Positions 60,831 through 64,000 of a stretch of 64,000 bases of DNA are shown piece after piece (position 1 is the first letter of the stretch; every line of letters starts with the position of its first letter). The notes under the pieces were generated by a model. That model did no database searches. It was not told the DNA's origin and was given only the letters and a program-made list of their open reading frames with translations. The DNA is from Phytophthora colocasiae. Its lineage: Eukaryota > Oomycota > Peronosporomycetes > Peronosporales > Peronosporaceae. The stretch is from positions 404,501 to 468,500 of the forward strand of contig JAGKQI010000030.1 in assembly GCA_018806915.1 (NCBI GenBank). The letters are read 5' to 3'. A program made the position numbers and the translations under genes.

Positions 60831-62517
60831 TGTCGCGAAGTCGGTGAAACTTTGGTCGCGGAGCAGGGGGCGTATAGTGAACCCTAGTTATACGACTACT
60901 GAAAAGGTTTTTTCAGATCCGTACAACGGTAGGTTGGCGTGTGGTACCTTGCGGTATCCTCGTGGGTTCGTTGTCTTTGGAAATATGACCCTCGCCGGAG
61001 TCTGAGAATGTGTTGTGAAGAGAAGTTGGGGTTTCCCTTGAGTCTGGTGTCGGTATTCAGGAAATCCTTCCAGGAGCGTTCGGGAGTCGGAATCTCTGGG
61101 AACCAAGGTGGTTTCCAGGAAGTCGGCGGTCGAAAAGGGGTTAATATACCAGAGAAAGTCTGAAATCGGTGTCTGAATATCACAGATCCAGAACCGAGAT
61201 ACCTGACTTTCAGAGATAAACAACCAATATACAGAGTTCGAAAATATACAAATATATACAGCCGTTCTTATTCTTTCTAGGCCCTTGAACGGTGGGCTAA
61301 CACTCCAGGTCAACTAGGGACTCGTTACCAGACACCTGGTCTGTCTGGTATCCCTTTACGTTCGCACACCACCCTCTAGTATAGAGGGAAAATATAAGCC
61401 AATACAATCGGTTATATATAACAGTCTACCTTGCACTCTGAAAACGACTGTCTAGTTTCCAGAGCCTGTCCAAACGAGCAATATGAAATGGGCTACCGCT
61501 AGAGACAAAACAAACGACCCAACTAGGATATGGAATAGGCGGGTCCTTTCAGGTCTCTACGTTACCTGATCTCCACCTAAGGGGATTGAATTTGGTGGAG
61601 ATCACACGACGTACGTGATGACGCAGTGGCTTGAATACCTCTCAAGCGGACTTGTGCAGTAGCAAGCAAATTGAACTCTGTTTATCGTTTATCTTCCTCA
61701 TAACTATCATATATCTCTGGTAACTCTCTCCTTCTTGTCATCTTTTGCGTCCTTTATGCAGTCAGTCTTCATATCTCAGGTACTCTTGGTCTTTGTATAC
61801 ATCTGGTACTTTGACTTGGTCTCAGTATGCAGTCTGTGCAGCCGATCTCGATGGGTTGACAGGTAGAGACGTCATTACGGGGGATGTGCAGGTCAGTAAT
61901 CACTTGAATGCGTGACTTGAACTTGGGTTCACTTGGTTTCAGTATGGTCTTGAATCTTCGGTGGTTTCAGAGTCTGGTATCCTGGTTTTCAGAGTCTGAT
62001 ATCACTTGGTTTTTCAGAGTCTTGGTCACTCAGAGTTAGAGATACCAGAGTCTTGAATACGAAACCAGAATACGGAGCACTAATGCTTCAACGTACATGA
62101 AGATCTTGAGGGTTACGCGGGTGCGCGGCGTCCGACGCGCGATACTTGGTCTCTGTGAGTATATATTGTGAATCCTTGAACCATCCATCGTCGCGCTGGA
62201 CGGTAACGGGATGAGGTCTCTCAGAGATACGTTCTTCTGAGAGACTTTCCGCCAGAACTTAGGCACTCATCGTCGGGGAAAGTCCGGTGACCAGACAGAG
62301 TGTAGTTGACCTTCAGAGTTGTGCACACTCTGAAGTACACTTCTGGTCCTTTGGGCCCCTTTACAGTCAGGCGAAGGTTTATCCACAATCTTCCACAGAT
62401 GTCACACGGGTGCGGCCGCGTCCCAAAGTCCCTTTCGCTTATAACCCATAGTATAACCAATCACATCGTAACGTAATATCCACCTGTCGCTCGAAAATGG
62501 GAATTAACATCATGTCA
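60831..62517 (-). repeat. E3 5' LTR, about 1,687 bp
   Basis: Begins TGTCGCGAAGTCGG like the E2 LTRs and ends CATGTCA at 62517. Blocks around 61260-61620 and 62130-62460 match E2 LTR 37390-37780 and 38510-38850. The middle differs: instead of TGTNCRYCRGA it has TTTTCAGAGTC-type repeats (61960-62060). Confidence 0.8.
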
Positions 62518-64000
62518 TCTACTCGTCTGGGAAGCTGTGGGTGTATACTCTGTGAACTCCCGGGGTGGAGTGTTCTGGACGCCCGTGGATTTCCCCTGAC
62601 GGATGTCACGGTGAACGATTCAGAGTACTGTGGCCTGAATTATGGTCTGAAGATGGCGCTCGAGCACGAAATACAGGAGCTGGTGGTTGTGGGAGACTCA
62701 CGCATCGCGATACAACAGGCTCAGGGATTGATCAACTGCAATCAGCCTAACTTGCAACGGAGGTTAGCCGAATTTGAGTCTCTGAAAACCAAGTTTCAGA
62801 CTCTGAAGTTGGTGCATGTGAAGCGTGAGTTCAACCAAGCGGCGGACTACCTAACTTCGAAGACTTTGGCCCTTGGGGAAGCTTGGCGGGTACAAGATGA
62901 GGATGAACTTATGCACCTACGACTGGTATCCAAGGTTCATGAGAAACTGATGAAGCCTCACTCAGTCCCGACCATGGAAGTTCAAGAGTCAAAGATATCA
63001 GACTCTGAAAATAATGCGTCACCAGAGTCTGAGAATGTTTTCGATCCGGAATCCGCACCCCTGCCTCGATCGGTCAGAGTGTTGATTGCTGTAACCCGTG
63101 CCCAAGCTCCGCCTGACGCTAATCTGCCTGAGGATGATGACGAGCGAGAACCTTTGGGGCCTTTGGAGTTCCAGGCAGAACGCTGGCGACGGATCAAGGC
63201 GCATCAGAGCCAGGACCCGTACTTGGTTGAACTCATGAAGTTTCTGAAAGGTGACGTGGGAGATTTACCACGACCCCGAGTCAGGAAGCTTGCCAGAGTT
63301 GCTGAGGACTTCGTTCTGGATTCTAGAGATGTACTATATCGCCTGAGTCGCGCTACTCGAGAGCGGCCCCGGGACAATGTTGACGAACTCAGACTGGTGG
63401 TTCCCAGAGACTTGTATCCAGACTTGTTACACTATGCTCATGAAGACTACCAAGGTGGACATCAAGGAATCAGGAGAACCTTTGAGAAGTTGAGTTCGGA
63501 ATTTTACTGGTTGGGTATGTATGCGGATGTGGAAAGATTCGTGAAGGAATGTGTGGACTGTGCCAGTGGCAAGGGGCGACCCCCAAATCCCGGACCGTCA
63601 CCTGGGAATATTGAGCCCAGCCGGCCGTTTGAAGTGGTGTCTATGGATTTTGTAACCCACATGCCGAAATCAGCCCGTGGAAACACATTTCTCTTGCTGT
63701 TCCAAGATATGTTTTCAGGATACGTGATGTGCAAGCCGATGAGTGTCACCACTGCTCAAGATGTAGCAGAGGCCTATGAGGAACGCGTTTTCAGAAACTT
63801 TGGAGCTAGCTCTTTGATTCGTCATGATCAAGATCCTCGCTTCATAAGTGAGGTGTTCAAGTGTTTCAGAGAGCTTTTGGGTAGCAGACAACGAGCTACT
63901 CTAGGGTACCGGCCTCAAGCCAACGGCCAACAAGAGCGATCAGTACAGACTGTGGTGCGCGCGATTAAGGCATATATCTCTGAAGCTGATCAAAGTGACT
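62518..64000 (+). mobile_element. E4: Gypsy pol, second RNase H to integrase, off right edge
   Basis: An open plus-strand frame of 494 codons without a stop, homologous to E2 pol from TRLGSCGC onward. It has the second RNase H (NDSEYCGLNYGL, VVVGDSRIAIQQ, HVKREFNQAADYLTSKT), then a linker with SDSENNASPESEN. Next is the integrase zinc finger (H-x3-H, C-x2-C around 63430-63560), VSMDFVTHMP, IRHDQDPRF and QANGQQERS. Orientation is opposite to E2 and E3. The first half of pol is missing: the sequence joins the E3 LTR at 62517/62518. An ATG at 62512, formed by the LTR end, is in frame with it. Confidence 0.92.

Larger units (their letters stand above)
53791..62517 (-). mobile_element. E3: decayed relative of E2, 3' part missing
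   Basis: Same family order as E2 on the minus strand: LTR (60831-62517), primer site, gag (60737 down to about 56497), pol (about 56490 down to 53791). Pol stops after the RT region, at SFMG, where it meets the truncated E2 LTR, so RNase H to 3' LTR is gone. Gag has several frameshifts and pol one nonsense codon. Sequence similarity to E2 is strong in Gag capsid and pol, weaker in the spacers. Confidence 0.9.

Overview
This window looks like a gene-sparse, repeat-rich block of an oomycete nuclear genome, most likely Phytophthora or a close relative. The evidence is a Crinkler (CRN) effector with its ubiquitin-like header and HVLVxxP motif, short GT-AG introns of 63-77 bp, a Helitron with RepHel proteins, and very large Ty3/Gypsy elements with two RNase H domains. 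I cannot name the species. No rRNA, tRNA or CRISPR was seen.

Layout. Positions 1-4.5 kb: a Ty3/Gypsy gag-pol running off the left edge (minus strand), a WASHC4/SWIP fragment, unrecognised ORFs and a 49-bp tandem repeat. 4.5-6.6 kb: an almost complete Tc1/mariner-type transposon with TA target sites. 6.6-13.3 kb: intergenic DNA with hairpins, an unknown 366-aa ORF and a decayed NOM1 (Sgd1-like) gene. 13.6-15.1 kb: a piggyBac relic between TTAA sites. 15.3-16.2 kb: a three-exon hypothetical gene. 16.4-22.7 kb: a Helitron with two introns and several frameshifts. 22.7-28.0 kb: gene remnants, including a multiply broken acetyl-CoA carboxylase copy and a coiled-coil remnant.

The right half is a CRN locus buried under nested LTR retrotransposons. 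CRN copy 1 (28.1-36.5 kb) is split by E1 (29601-35498), a young pol-less LTR element with a CTTCC target duplication. CRN copy 2 (36.8-37.0 kb) is cut by E2 (37024-53790). E2 is a giant Gypsy element on the minus strand with 1.9-kb LTRs, gag, a pol carrying protease, RT, RNase H, a second RNase H, integrase and a chromodomain, plus a long ORF on the opposite strand between pol and the 3' LTR. Its 5' LTR is truncated and fused to the pol of a related, more decayed element E3 (53791-62517). E3's LTR abuts the pol of a fourth copy, E4, in the opposite orientation, which leaves the window at 64000.

The strongest leads are the E2 architecture (extra RNase H plus antisense ORF, the arrangement known from plant Tat/Ogre elements) and the short motifs scattered through LTR, coding and non-coding parts of each family, with a different motif in E1, E2 and E3. 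Many breaks lie in homopolymers, so some could be assembly errors rather than mutations.
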